Shown: piece after piece, positions 1 through 5,895 of the stretch
Numbering within the stretch: the stretch's first letter is position 1
Layout of the letters: each line of letters starts with the position of its first letter
Origin: JAGOLU01 sp037138475
GTDB lineage: Bacteria; Patescibacteriota; Microgenomatia; UBA1406; GWC2-37-13
Direction of reading: 5' to 3'
Length of the DNA stretch: 11,237 nt
NCBI GenBank assembly: GCA_037138475.1
Contig: JBAXII010000021.1
Location: 1-11,237, forward strand
The notes under the pieces: generated by a model
Seen by the model: only the letters and a program-made list of their open reading frames with translations
Told to the model about the DNA's origin: nothing
Databases searched by the model: none
Translations under genes and position numbers: made by a program

Positions 1-19
1 GCCGTTATTACAATCCATA

Positions 20-51
20 TCTAGATTCTAGCATGAGAATGCTGGTCTAGA
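20..51. repeat. Degenerate palindromic repeat upstream of helicase gene
   Basis: An imperfect inverted repeat starts with TCTAGA and ends with TCTAGA; inner arms TAGCAT and ATGCTG flank the loop. Its inner part resembles the perfect palindrome at 5371-5390 (ATTCCAGC / GCTGGAAT), so the two may be diverged members of one small intergenic palindrome family. It is not followed by a T-tract, so it is not an obvious terminator. The gene to its left lies outside the window. Confidence 0.45.
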
Positions 52-88
52 GCCTCAATTATTCATTCTTCATTATTAATTATTCCTC

Positions 89-94
89 TATACT
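89..94 (+). promoter_or_regulatory. -10 box (TATACT) of helicase gene, leaderless arrangement
   Basis: TATACT lies 6 nt before the ATG at 101, so transcription would start at or next to the start codon. No convincing -35 box is seen 17 bp upstream (TTCTTC), and there is no Shine-Dalgarno. Confidence 0.55.
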
Positions 95-100
95 CCCCCC

Positions 101-1291
101 ATGCCCACGCTTTCCCCAGATCAGCAGTTTGTACTCGATGCCGTGCTGAAATGGTACACAACGGGACCACAACGTGATCCCTTTCTGACTCTCGGTGGAT
201 ACGCGGGGACGGGGAAAACGACACTTCTGGGAGTTATCAGGCGCGAGCTGGCACGGATCACTCCAAAGCTCCAGGTGAGCTTCGCGAGCTATACCGGCAA
301 AGCAGCACGAGTACTCCGCACAAAGCTCGTCGAGCAAAAAGTCCTCCTCGAGTCAGACACCGTGAGCACGATCCACTCACTCATCTACGCACCGATCATG
401 AACGAGAAACAGGAGATCATCGGGTGGAAAACCAAAGACACACTCGATGCCCAGCTCATCATCATCGATGAGGGATCGATGGTCGACGAGACGATCTGGC
501 ATCATCTGATGTGCTACCACCTACCCATCCTCGTGGTAGGGGACCATGGACAGCTCCCCCCGATCAAAGGAAATTTTAATCTCATGCAATCCCCCCAGCT
601 CCGCCTCGAGCAGATCCATAGACAAGCAGAGTCAAATCCGATCATTGGCCTCTCGATACAGGCCCGAGAGTTTGGGATGGTCCGCATGGGATCCTATGGG
701 GGAGGAGTGATGAAGTATGACATGGCTGAGTCAGACTCTCAAGAAGTGCTCTCTGAGCTCCTGGGTAGGTATACTCCTGATACGCTGGTGCTGTGTGGGT
801 TCAACGCCACGCGGGTCAAGTTGAACAAGCACATTCGTGTTGCACTTGGATTTGAGAGTAGTGAGCCGGTATCTGGCGACCGCGTGATCTGTCTGAAAAA
901 TAATCATAAAAAACATATTTCAAATGGCATGATCGGAACTATCAAGTCTATTAGCAAAGTAGATGATGAGTGGTACCAGGCTGACATCGAGATGGATGAG
1001 GAGGGCATACATTTCCACGGTCTCATCTCAGCGACGCAGTTTGGTGCCGTACCAAAACCAAGCAGTGGAGGACAGGTACCTACGGGATCGCTGAATGCAA
1101 AAGGCGACCTCTTTGACTTTGGCTACGCGCTCACGGTACACAAGGCCCAAGGGTCTCAGTCACGACGCGTCATCCTCTTTGAGGAGCGCTCCCAGCACAT
1201 GGATGACCTCATGTGGAAGCGCTGGCTCTACACCGCCGTGACCCGTGCGGAGGAGGAGCTGTATGTGTTTGGTCGACAACCCTCAGAGTAG
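101..1291 (+). CDS. Small SF1B DNA helicase (RecD/Dda-like, AAA_30 + UvrD_C_2 type)
   Basis: This is an ATP-dependent DNA helicase of superfamily 1B, 396 aa. Visible motifs, in order: Walker A GYAGTGKTT (33-41), motif Ia ASYTGKAA (62-69), Walker B IIDEGS (121-126), motif III VGDHGQLPP (146-154), a motif IV-like LEQIHRQ (169-175), motif V ALTVHKAQGSQ (343-353) and motif VI YTAVTRA (377-383). The set is complete, so the protein should be active. It lacks the long N-terminal region of RecD2 and has no RecB/RecC partner nearby; its size is close to phage T4 Dda (about 440 aa). The start is supported by a -10 box 6 nt upstream and by the usual short distance to Walker A. The role (replication-fork or recombination repair) is inferred from the family. 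Pif1-like naming is an alternative. Confidence 0.9.
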   Translation: MPTLSPDQQFVLDAVLKWYTTGPQRDPFLTLGGYAGTGKTTLLGVIRRELARITPKLQVSFASYTGKAARVLRTKLVEQKVLLESDTVSTIHSLIYAPIMNEKQEIIGWKTKDTLDAQLIIIDEGSMVDETIWHHLMCYHLPILVVGDHGQLPPIKGNFNLMQSPQLRLEQIHRQAESNPIIGLSIQAREFGMVRMGSYGGGVMKYDMAESDSQEVLSELLGRYTPDTLVLCGFNATRVKLNKHIRVALGFESSEPVSGDRVICLKNNHKKHISNGMIGTIKSISKVDDEWYQADIEMDEEGIHFHGLISATQFGAVPKPSSGGQVPTGSLNAKGDLFDFGYALTVHKAQGSQSRRVILFEERSQHMDDLMWKRWLYTAVTRAEEELYVFGRQPSE

Positions 1292-1368
1292 GTCCATCTC
1301 CTGTCAACATTTGCAGCAAGCACATTGCTCTCAACATCTTTGTGCCAGAAGGTGGAGGAGAGGAGTAG

Positions 1369-1374
1369 TATAAT
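1369..1374 (+). promoter_or_regulatory. -10 box (TATAAT) of the 129-aa gene
   Basis: This is a perfect TATAAT, 18 nt before the ATG at 1393, giving a predicted 5' leader of about 11 nt. No good -35 is seen. The purine-rich GGTGGAGGAGAGGAG at 1351-1365 lies upstream of the -10, so it cannot serve as a ribosome binding site for this start. Confidence 0.5.
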
Positions 1375-1392
1375 CTGGAAACTATATTTCCT

Positions 1393-1782
1393 ATGATCCA
1401 AATCATCAAAGATACCTTTTACACCACACGTGGGAGCAAATCAAAGATACTTGCTCTCTTCTGCGCGGGTACTCACTGTGGGCAAACACCCTTTTTGATC
1501 TATCAAAAGGATGATTACCCAGGCCTCATGAAACGTCTCTACGTAGACAGATGTATCGCGCCACGCATTGAACCTGAGACCTACCTCACCTGTCCTACCT
1601 GTAAACAAAAGCTCGGACTTCTCTATACCTATGAAAAGGAAAATCGTATTGCCTACAAGCTCTTTGCGTTTGAGGTACAGAAAAAGGTCATCTCACCCAA
1701 AGCAGCTGAGAGACTTATCTCATCACTTGGCTGGAATGTAAACCCACACAAACAGATCCTCGGAGGACAGGAATCACTATAA
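1393..1782 (+). CDS. Conserved-looking protein of unknown function with two Cys pairs (possible zinc ribbon)
   Basis: A 129-aa protein that I cannot assign to a named family. It begins with a basic stretch (KDTFYTTRGSKSK, residues 6-18). Cys pairs at C24-x4-C29 and C67-x2-C70 (CPTC) are followed by KQKLG, as in zinc-ribbon knuckles; one further Cys lies at 54. No signal peptide or membrane segment is seen, so it is probably cytoplasmic. The 37-residue gap between pairs, rich in basic and aromatic residues, could form the body of a treble-clef or ribbon fold. It sits 101 bp after the helicase gene and has its own TATAAT, so it may be transcribed separately. Metal binding is inferred from the Cys spacing only; a nucleic-acid-binding role is speculative. 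Confidence 0.75.
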   Translation: MIQIIKDTFYTTRGSKSKILALFCAGTHCGQTPFLIYQKDDYPGLMKRLYVDRCIAPRIEPETYLTCPTCKQKLGLLYTYEKENRIAYKLFAFEVQKKVISPKAAERLISSLGWNVNPHKQILGGQESL

Positions 1783-1813
1783 ACTGTGAGTTATATATAG
1801 CCCGACAAACATC

Positions 1814-1819
1814 TATAGT
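1814..1819 (+). promoter_or_regulatory. Possible -10 box (TATAGT) of 2H-phosphoesterase gene
   Basis: TATAGT lies 23 nt before the ATG at 1843, giving a leader of about 16 nt, among the longest in this window. No Shine-Dalgarno is present between it and the start. The -35 region is AT-rich (TTATAT) and not convincing. Confidence 0.35.
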
Positions 1820-1842
1820 GTAGTCACATTTGTTTTCCCGAT

Positions 1843-2541
1843 ATGACACTCTCCCACCTCCAAATACAAAAGGACCTCGTGCGTGAGCTAGAGAGCGCAC
1901 TCGCTGCAGATCCATCGCGCACGACACTCGCTCCGATGAAGTCTGACTTTGCCACCAGCAAAGAGCGCTCCCTCGGTGCGATATCATTCCTTTCATCAGA
2001 TATTCTGTCGCAGATCAGAGAGAAAGTCCAAGATCCCCTACAGTCTGCCGATCCACTTCAATACCATTTCCCAACTACATCGCTGCACATAACCATCAAA
2101 AATATCCGTGCACTCCACTATCCACCACGCATCTCATCTAGTGATATTCAAAAGGCACACACAGTGCTCGCCGAGACCATCCCGAGCTATCCACCGCCCC
2201 AATTCCATCTAGAGGAGGTGGTAATTTTTCCTACGAGTATCGCTCTGATGGCATATGCGGAAGAAGGGCATATCAAACTGATACATGAGCTCGATGACAA
2301 ACTCTCACAAGCAGGGATACCTGATGACAAGAAATATTTTTCCAAGGATATCTGCTGGGCGAATATCACGATATGTAGATTTACCCACCCACCTACACCA
2401 CAGCTCATCACCACTGCAAAGTCAATGCGCCATCTCAAAGTCTCTAACATGCAAATGGATGAAACAGAACTCCTCACCTGCAACGAGGTATGTGATCCTC
2501 GCAGTAGAGAAGTGTGGGGAACCTATCACTTTCGCGGATGA
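1843..2541 (+). CDS. 2H phosphoesterase / 2'-5' RNA ligase-like protein, second catalytic His replaced
   Basis: A 232-aa protein resembling the 2H phosphoesterase superfamily (LigT/CPDase-like), which uses two HxT/S motifs to cleave 2',3'-cyclic phosphate or 2'-5' linkages. The first motif is present (LHIT, H82 and T84). The position expected for the second reads WANITICRF, with N174 where His is normal and T176 kept. The stretch around 121-158 (FHLEEVVIFPTSIALMAY, then a helix rich in Leu and acidic/basic residues) fits the strand-helix pattern between the motifs in this fold. The Asn substitution could abolish or alter catalysis, leaving a nucleotide-binding protein. It is followed after 68 bp by a Nudix hydrolase on the same strand. 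Family membership is moderately sure; substrate is unknown. Confidence 0.7.
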   Translation: MTLSHLQIQKDLVRELESALAADPSRTTLAPMKSDFATSKERSLGAISFLSSDILSQIREKVQDPLQSADPLQYHFPTTSLHITIKNIRALHYPPRISSSDIQKAHTVLAETIPSYPPPQFHLEEVVIFPTSIALMAYAEEGHIKLIHELDDKLSQAGIPDDKKYFSKDICWANITICRFTHPPTPQLITTAKSMRHLKVSNMQMDETELLTCNEVCDPRSREVWGTYHFRG

Positions 2542-2589
2542 AAGAGATGTATGTGATGGAGGAAGTGTATGCTGGCTGGATAGAGTTTA

Positions 2590-2595
2590 TATAAT
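2590..2595 (+). promoter_or_regulatory. -10 box (TATAAT) of Nudix gene
   Basis: A perfect TATAAT lies 14 nt before the ATG at 2610 in a very AT-rich stretch, predicting a leader of about 7 nt without a Shine-Dalgarno. A second candidate, TATTAT at 2602-2607, is too close to the start. Confidence 0.5.
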
Positions 2596-2609
2596 ATAAA
2601 ATATTATCT

Positions 2610-3173
2610 ATGGCACTACACAAATGGAAAATCGTGAAGAATGAAAATATTTCACCCAGCAGGTGGTATCCACTCGAGAGGCATACGGTTGAGCTGCCGG
2701 ACGGGAGACAGGTAGAGGACTATATAGTCTCTCACCTGGATGATATAGTTATGGTCGTGCCGATACTCACCTCAGGGGAGGTAGTACTGGTACGTCAGTA
2801 CAAACACGGGATCCGTGAGATCATGATCGAGCTGCCCGCAGGATTTATACAGGCAAAGAAGTCAATCCTTGGATCCGCTGTCGCGGAGCTACACGAGGAG
2901 ACGGGGATACAGGTAGCAGAATCTCAGCTCATCCCGCTGGGAAAAATCGCAGCCTCGCCGGGAAAATCTCTCCAAGTGGTACATGTCTATCTCGCCACCC
3001 AACTGGAATTTAACTCAACACAACATCTGGATCCAAATGAGTCCATTGAAGTGGTAACGGTGTCCTGCGAAAAGCTAGATGAGATGATCGAGTCTGGTCA
3101 GATATGGGCATCTGTGACGATATCTGCGCTCCATCTCGCCAAGCTCAAGTACCCCTCGCTGTTTGCAGTCTGA
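2610..3173 (+). CDS. Nudix hydrolase, ADP-ribose pyrophosphatase-like, with altered Nudix box
   Basis: A 187-aa protein with the layout of ADP-ribose pyrophosphatase-type Nudix enzymes: an N-terminal strand region, ELPAGFI (74-80), the Nudix box at about 78-100 ending AELHEETGI, then SPGKSLQVVHVYLA (116-129) and DPNESIEV (141-148) where family members carry a catalytic or loop acidic residue. The consensus is Gx5Ex7REUxEExGU. Here the first Glu is Lys (K84) and the Arg is Ala (A92), while the metal-binding Glu and Glu-Glu (E93, E96, E97) remain. Hydrolysis of an NDP-X substrate is therefore plausible but not certain. It follows the 2H-phosphoesterase-like gene by 68 bp and has its own -10 box. 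Confidence 0.85.
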   Translation: MALHKWKIVKNENISPSRWYPLERHTVELPDGRQVEDYIVSHLDDIVMVVPILTSGEVVLVRQYKHGIREIMIELPAGFIQAKKSILGSAVAELHEETGIQVAESQLIPLGKIAASPGKSLQVVHVYLATQLEFNSTQHLDPNESIEVVTVSCEKLDEMIESGQIWASVTISALHLAKLKYPSLFAV

Positions 3174-3191
3174 GATACCCGTCTCCCCACC

Positions 3192-3200
3192 TGCTATCAT
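3192..3200 (+). promoter_or_regulatory. Extended -10 (TGCTATCAT) of ABC transporter gene
   Basis: TGC directly before TATCAT gives an extended -10; the hexamer ends 6 nt before the ATG at 3207, so the mRNA should be leaderless. The same nine bases occur at 5690-5698 before the 23-aa ORF. No -35 is needed for extended -10 promoters, and none is clear. Confidence 0.55.
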
Positions 3201-3206
3201 GTATGT

Positions 3207-3587
3207 ATGCCGCGCAAATTTTTCAAAAAGGCAAAGTCACTCCGTGAGACTGCGCGTGTACATCTCTCCCTCGCCGTACGCTCAATGCGTCTCGCGTATA
3301 GGATGAATCCTCATGATCTGATCCTCACCCTGAGTATCACTGTCGTCGCTGCCATACTCCCTTTTGTACTCGCGTATATGAATGCACGCGTGATCGATGA
3401 GATCGTCAGAGCAACGCAGATCCTGAATCCTGATCTCACTGCGCTTGGGATCTATGTCGCTATAGCGCTTGGCACTGGCTACATAGTCGATTTCCTATGG
3501 AAGTACGATGCCTTCGTGAAAAAACGACTCAGGTTTTCGCTTTTGCGTGAGTTCGGGTACATGACACACAAAGACCGTCTCTCTTGA
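3207..3587 (+). CDS. ABC exporter half-transporter, N-terminal fragment (first two TM helices), ended by frameshift
   Basis: A 126-residue reading frame with a basic amphipathic N-terminus and two transmembrane helices (about 37-58 and 79-97), matching the start of an ABC exporter membrane domain. It ends at an early TGA. The continuation (VSLDLEQFESKNGT...) is read one frame further along and joins the large downstream frame. Shifting +1 somewhere between 3563 and 3587 restores one protein of about 614 aa, the normal size of a TM-ATPase half-transporter. By itself the fragment would not be functional. It is either a mutated gene, a consensus error in the short A-run at 3570-3572, or a frameshifting site; the sequence alone does not decide. 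Confidence 0.75.
   Translation: MPRKFFKKAKSLRETARVHLSLAVRSMRLAYRMNPHDLILTLSITVVAAILPFVLAYMNARVIDEIVRATQILNPDLTALGIYVAIALGTGYIVDFLWKYDAFVKKRLRFSLLREFGYMTHKDRLS
3563..3587 (+). other. Frameshift interval inside ABC transporter gene
   Basis: The upstream frame stops at TGA 3585-3587. The downstream frame is open from 3565 (after a TGA at 3562-3564) to 5052, so the +1 switch must fall in this interval. Removing one A from the run CACAAAGACC gives an uninterrupted reading ...HKTVSLDLEQF. I see no clear classical slippery-stop context such as the prfB CUU-UGA signal with an upstream Shine-Dalgarno, although CTT-GAC straddles the stop. Confidence 0.75.
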
Positions 3588-3636
3588 CCTTGAGCAGTTT
3601 GAGAGCAAGAACGGTACTACACTTCTCAATCGCATC

Positions 3637-5052
3637 ATGGAGGAGGCAAAGTTCACCCCTGCAAACTATGTGAATCACCTCACCCTGAGTATCTTCTCAC
3701 TCATCCAAATAACTACGGCAGTCGTCATGGTTTTTGCCACGAATCCTATATACATTTTCATAATCACGATGACTCTGATCCCGAGTTTGATCATTTCATT
3801 GAGATCATCCCAAGAGTCGTGGGGCATCTGGTCGTACAAGGCAGAAGTGAGAAATAAGTATTGGCACACTGCAGCATACATGAGAGAAGAGAGCATGATA
3901 AAAGAAATCAGAATATTTGGCGTTGCAGCCAAACTCATTCGCATTCTCAAAAACACCTATGAAGAGTTTGAGTCGTATCAACTCAAACTCGAGACAAAGC
4001 TCGCTAAGTCAAAGATGGTGGCACAGACCATCGAGTATCTCGGGTGGGTGTACGTATATATAGATGTGCTCATGCGTATCCTGCAAAAGAGCGTCACAAT
4101 AGGTAACTTTGTCCTCGTCAGATCAATCCTGACCGACTACAGCAACACCACAAAGCTACTCTTTGAAAATATTTCGTTGGTATTTGAAGAGGGACTCTGG
4201 ATGCGTGACATGTACAAGCTCATCGATATGCAAACGACCATCAAAGTCCAACACAATCCTCATATGCTCACATCAGACACGATCCCATCGATTGAGTTCC
4301 GCCATGTATCTTTCAAATACCCTGGTACCAAAAAGTATATATTTAGAAATCTCAACTTTACCATACGCCCAGGTGAGGATGTGGCGATCGTGGGTGAAAA
4401 TGGCGCGGGCAAGACCACACTCGTGAAGCTCCTCTGTCGCCTCTATGATGTCACCGCAGGACAGATCCTCATCGAGGGGAAAAACATAAAGTCTCTTGAT
4501 CTGCCGAGCTGGCACCGCCAGCTCGGCACCCTATTCCAAGATTTTAACAAGTATGCATATACGGTCGGTGAAAATCTCGACCTAGGGACCTCAGTAGATG
4601 GATCATGGAGTAAGTCGCGCGAGCCATCGGCCCCGATGGCTCGCGCACTCACCCACGCATCCGCAGAGTTTGTGCATGAGTACCCAAAAGGCCTCCAAAC
4701 AGTGCTGTCACGTAAACACGAAGGAGGCGTGGATCCCTCAGGAGGTCAGTGGCAGCGTATCGCGCTCGCGCGTGCATTTTATCGAGACGCAAACATCCTC
4801 ACACTCGATGAACCCACCTCAGCTATAGATGCAAAAGGAGAATACGAGATCTTTGAAAAAATAAAACAGGTTCAACAAGCAAAAACCACAATCATCATCT
4901 CGCACCGATTCTCGACTGTCCGCAGTGCCCAGCGGATACTGGTGATCAAGTCCGGCAAGATCATCGAGTCAGGCAGTCACGATGCGCTCATGCAGATCGA
5001 AGGTGGACTCTACCAATCCCTGTTCGCCAAACAAGCTGAAGGATATCAATGA
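3637..5052 (+). CDS. ABC exporter half-transporter, main fragment (rest of TM domain plus ATPase domain)
   Basis: A 471-residue frame from the first ATG; the true frame extends back to about 3565. It carries further TM helices (about 16-36, 38-56 and around 133-165), then a full nucleotide-binding domain: Walker A GENGAGKTT (253-261), Q-loop Q301, signature PSGGQ (367-371, first Leu of LSGGQ replaced by Pro), Walker B ILTLDE (387-392), D-loop SAID and H-loop His423. Such proteins dimerise and export lipids, peptides or drugs; the substrate cannot be told. Between ENLDLG (312-317) and the following helix there are about 8-10 extra residues, encoded by a 30-bp inverted repeat (4617-4646). The gene is broken by a frameshift upstream, so expression as a full exporter is uncertain. 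No start signal is seen at 3637. Confidence 0.85.
   Translation: MEEAKFTPANYVNHLTLSIFSLIQITTAVVMVFATNPIYIFIITMTLIPSLIISLRSSQESWGIWSYKAEVRNKYWHTAAYMREESMIKEIRIFGVAAKLIRILKNTYEEFESYQLKLETKLAKSKMVAQTIEYLGWVYVYIDVLMRILQKSVTIGNFVLVRSILTDYSNTTKLLFENISLVFEEGLWMRDMYKLIDMQTTIKVQHNPHMLTSDTIPSIEFRHVSFKYPGTKKYIFRNLNFTIRPGEDVAIVGENGAGKTTLVKLLCRLYDVTAGQILIEGKNIKSLDLPSWHRQLGTLFQDFNKYAYTVGENLDLGTSVDGSWSKSREPSAPMARALTHASAEFVHEYPKGLQTVLSRKHEGGVDPSGGQWQRIALARAFYRDANILTLDEPTSAIDAKGEYEIFEKIKQVQQAKTTIIISHRFSTVRSAQRILVIKSGKIIESGSHDALMQIEGGLYQSLFAKQAEGYQ
4617..4646. repeat. Perfect 14-bp inverted repeat inside ABC ATPase coding region
   Basis: Arms 4617-4630 and 4633-4646 (GCGCGAGCCATCGG and its exact complement) are separated by 2 nt. 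It is read in frame as roughly SREPSAPMARA, in the variable loop between the Q-loop and the signature motif, where related ATPases are shorter. This looks like a small palindromic insertion tolerated in a surface loop. Confidence 0.7.
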
Positions 5053-5229
5053 AATTCGAATGAGTATGGATGGGAGATAGAGAAAAATTCTCAATGTTCA
5101 ATTCGCCCCGCAGGGCGGGACAAGCAATCTGCAAATAATGAAAATGGAAGTGTAAACAGATAGAGCAATTCATCCCTGCAGTAGTCAATAGTATCATTGA
5201 CTGATCCTACCTCATGTCATCCCTCCTCT

Positions 5230-5279
5230 GGACGTAGTCCGACGGACGGAGTCCGGGCGTAGTCCTACGGGCAGAGCCC
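5230..5279. repeat. Two tandem 25-bp palindromic units (GGRCGTAGTCC type)
   Basis: Unit A (5230-5254) and unit B (5255-5279) abut and agree at 20 of 25 positions. Each is made of two 11-bp halves of the form GGNC-NNN-GNCC separated by 3 bp, so each can fold. A diverged third copy lies in coding sequence at 8724-8747. The bases just before unit A (CATCCCTCCTCTG) also resemble those before the coding copy (CATCACTCCCTCC), so the mobile unit may include this flank. Confidence 0.65.
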
Positions 5280-5370
5280 GTTGAAAAACGGGATCCATTC
5301 ATAGATGGGGTGTGAAGAAGTATAAATCCCATCGCATAGAGGTATGATGTGAGACCGAGTCTATTGTGTC

Positions 5371-5390
5371 ATTCCAGCGAATGCTGGAAT
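5371..5390. repeat. Perfect palindrome ATTCCAGC-gaat-GCTGGAAT
   Basis: An 8-bp stem with a 4-nt loop, preceded by GTC and followed by CTC. It resembles the widespread REP-like 'GTCATTCC...GGAAT' intergenic palindromes, and part of it matches the degenerate repeat at 20-51. Confidence 0.6.
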
Positions 5391-5502
5391 CTCAGCACAT
5401 AGTTTTGCCTGCAGATGTCTATGAATAATTTGTCGCAGATATATCGATACGAAATTCGCACATTCCCTACACCCCCTCCCTTGCCGATTCCGGCTCGTGA
5501 TA

Positions 5503-5526
5503 CCCCCTCGTTGATGAACGAGGGGG
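5503..5526. repeat. Perfect 10-bp hairpin (CCCCCTCGTT / AACGAGGGGG)
   Basis: The loop is GATG. The stem is strong enough to be a terminator, but the following bases (AGTAGAGAAGG) contain no T-run on the plus strand. On the minus strand the sequence after it is also not T-rich. It is therefore listed as a repeat or hairpin of unknown role. Confidence 0.55.
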
Positions 5527-5583
5527 AGTAGAGAAGGTGCTCAAGTGTGAGAATTTAATATAACCGTACTAAAAGTTATAGGT

Positions 5584-5641
5584 AAAACACTTAATCTTGC
5601 TCTCTTTGGATCCTCGTTTTCACGAGGATGACAAAACACTT
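5584..5641. repeat. Palindrome flanked by 9-bp direct repeats (AAAACACTT)
   Basis: AAAACACTT occurs at 5584-5592 and again at 5633-5641. Between them lie 40 bp with a perfect hairpin ATCCTCGT-tttc-ACGAGGAT (5610-5629). This is the arrangement expected from insertion of a tiny palindromic element with target duplication, though a 9-bp direct repeat in AT-rich DNA can also occur by chance. Confidence 0.45.
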
Positions 5642-5669
5642 GGCGTAAGTGAGAGTGTGATGTCTATAG

Positions 5670-5698
5670 TTGGCAGGTAAGTGATAATCTGCTATCAT
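5670..5698 (+). promoter_or_regulatory. Promoter of the 23-aa lysine-rich ORF (TTGGCA-17-TATCAT, extended -10)
   Basis: The -35 is TTGGCA (5670-5675). A 17-bp spacer ending in TGC leads to TATCAT (5693-5698). Predicted transcription start is about 5705, giving a leader of about 20 nt with no Shine-Dalgarno. TATATA (5715-5720), 5 nt before the ATG, is an alternative -10 that would give a leaderless mRNA. Confidence 0.6.
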
Positions 5699-5725
5699 GA
5701 ATCATTAGAACTTTTATATACATCT

Positions 5726-5797
5726 ATGGCAAAAGGCAACAACGCTCAACAAAGAAACAAAAAGAAGCTAAAGCAAAAGAAGAACAAGAAAAAATAA
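5726..5797 (+). CDS. Lysine-rich 23-aa small protein (MAKGNNAQQ...)
   Basis: A 23-residue ORF with 10 Lys and 1 Arg among 23, the rest mostly Asn and Gln; after the first nine residues it is almost a pure basic tail. It has a well-formed promoter upstream and a perfect 14-bp terminator hairpin 12 bp after its TAA, so it is a complete one-gene transcription unit and not chance. From memory, very short 'MAKGN/MAKGQ...KK' basic proteins exist in other bacterial groups with no established function. Such composition suggests binding to RNA, DNA or the ribosome; that is inference. No membrane segment. Confidence 0.7.
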   Translation: MAKGNNAQQRNKKKLKQKKNKKK

Positions 5798-5809
5798 AGT
5801 TTGAATTCT

Positions 5810-5840
5810 AACCAGGGGCGGCCTCCGGCCGCCCCTGGTT
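5810..5840 (+). terminator. Perfect 14-bp hairpin terminator after the 23-aa ORF
   Basis: Arms AACCAGGGGCGGCC (5810-5823) and its exact complement (5827-5840) flank a TCC loop; ATTTAT follows. The stem is GC-rich and very stable although the T-tract is short. It separates the small ORF from the tspO promoter. Confidence 0.75.
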
Positions 5841-5859
5841 ATTTATCCATCTACCCGGC

Positions 5860-5888
5860 TTCACATTCTACTCTGAAAGGTCTATACT
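5860..5888 (+). promoter_or_regulatory. tspO promoter (TTCACA-17-TATACT), leaderless
   Basis: TTCACA (5860-5865), a 17-bp spacer and TATACT (5883-5888). Only 7 nt separate the -10 from the GTG start at 5896, so transcription should begin at the start codon itself. This is the clearest leaderless promoter in the window. Confidence 0.65.
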
Positions 5889-5895
5889 ATCCTTC

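Larger units (their letters stand above)
5053..5725. other. Gene-free region rich in small palindromes
   Basis: No credible coding sequence is visible in these 673 bp. They hold at least six short inverted repeats: 5104-5117 (CGCCC/GGGCG), tandem 25-bp units 5230-5279, 5277-5292 (CCCGTT/AACGGG), 5371-5390, 5503-5526 and 5610-5629. Some may act as terminators for the ABC gene upstream, but none is followed by a strong T-run. The mixture looks like a landing zone for REP- or MITE-like elements. The promoter of the 23-aa ORF lies at the right edge. Confidence 0.6.

Noticed and set aside
4988..5197. 69-codon minus-strand frame after the ABC gene
   Set aside because: It overlaps the end of the ABC gene, shows no family resemblance and has no promoter-like signal at its start.
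5230..5279. Start of a CRISPR array
   Set aside because: The two units abut with no spacer, are palindromic inside and differ at 5 of 25 positions; no cas gene is present.
5503..5526. Rho-independent terminator
   Set aside because: The stem is perfect, but neither strand has a following T-run, so it is kept only as a hairpin/repeat.
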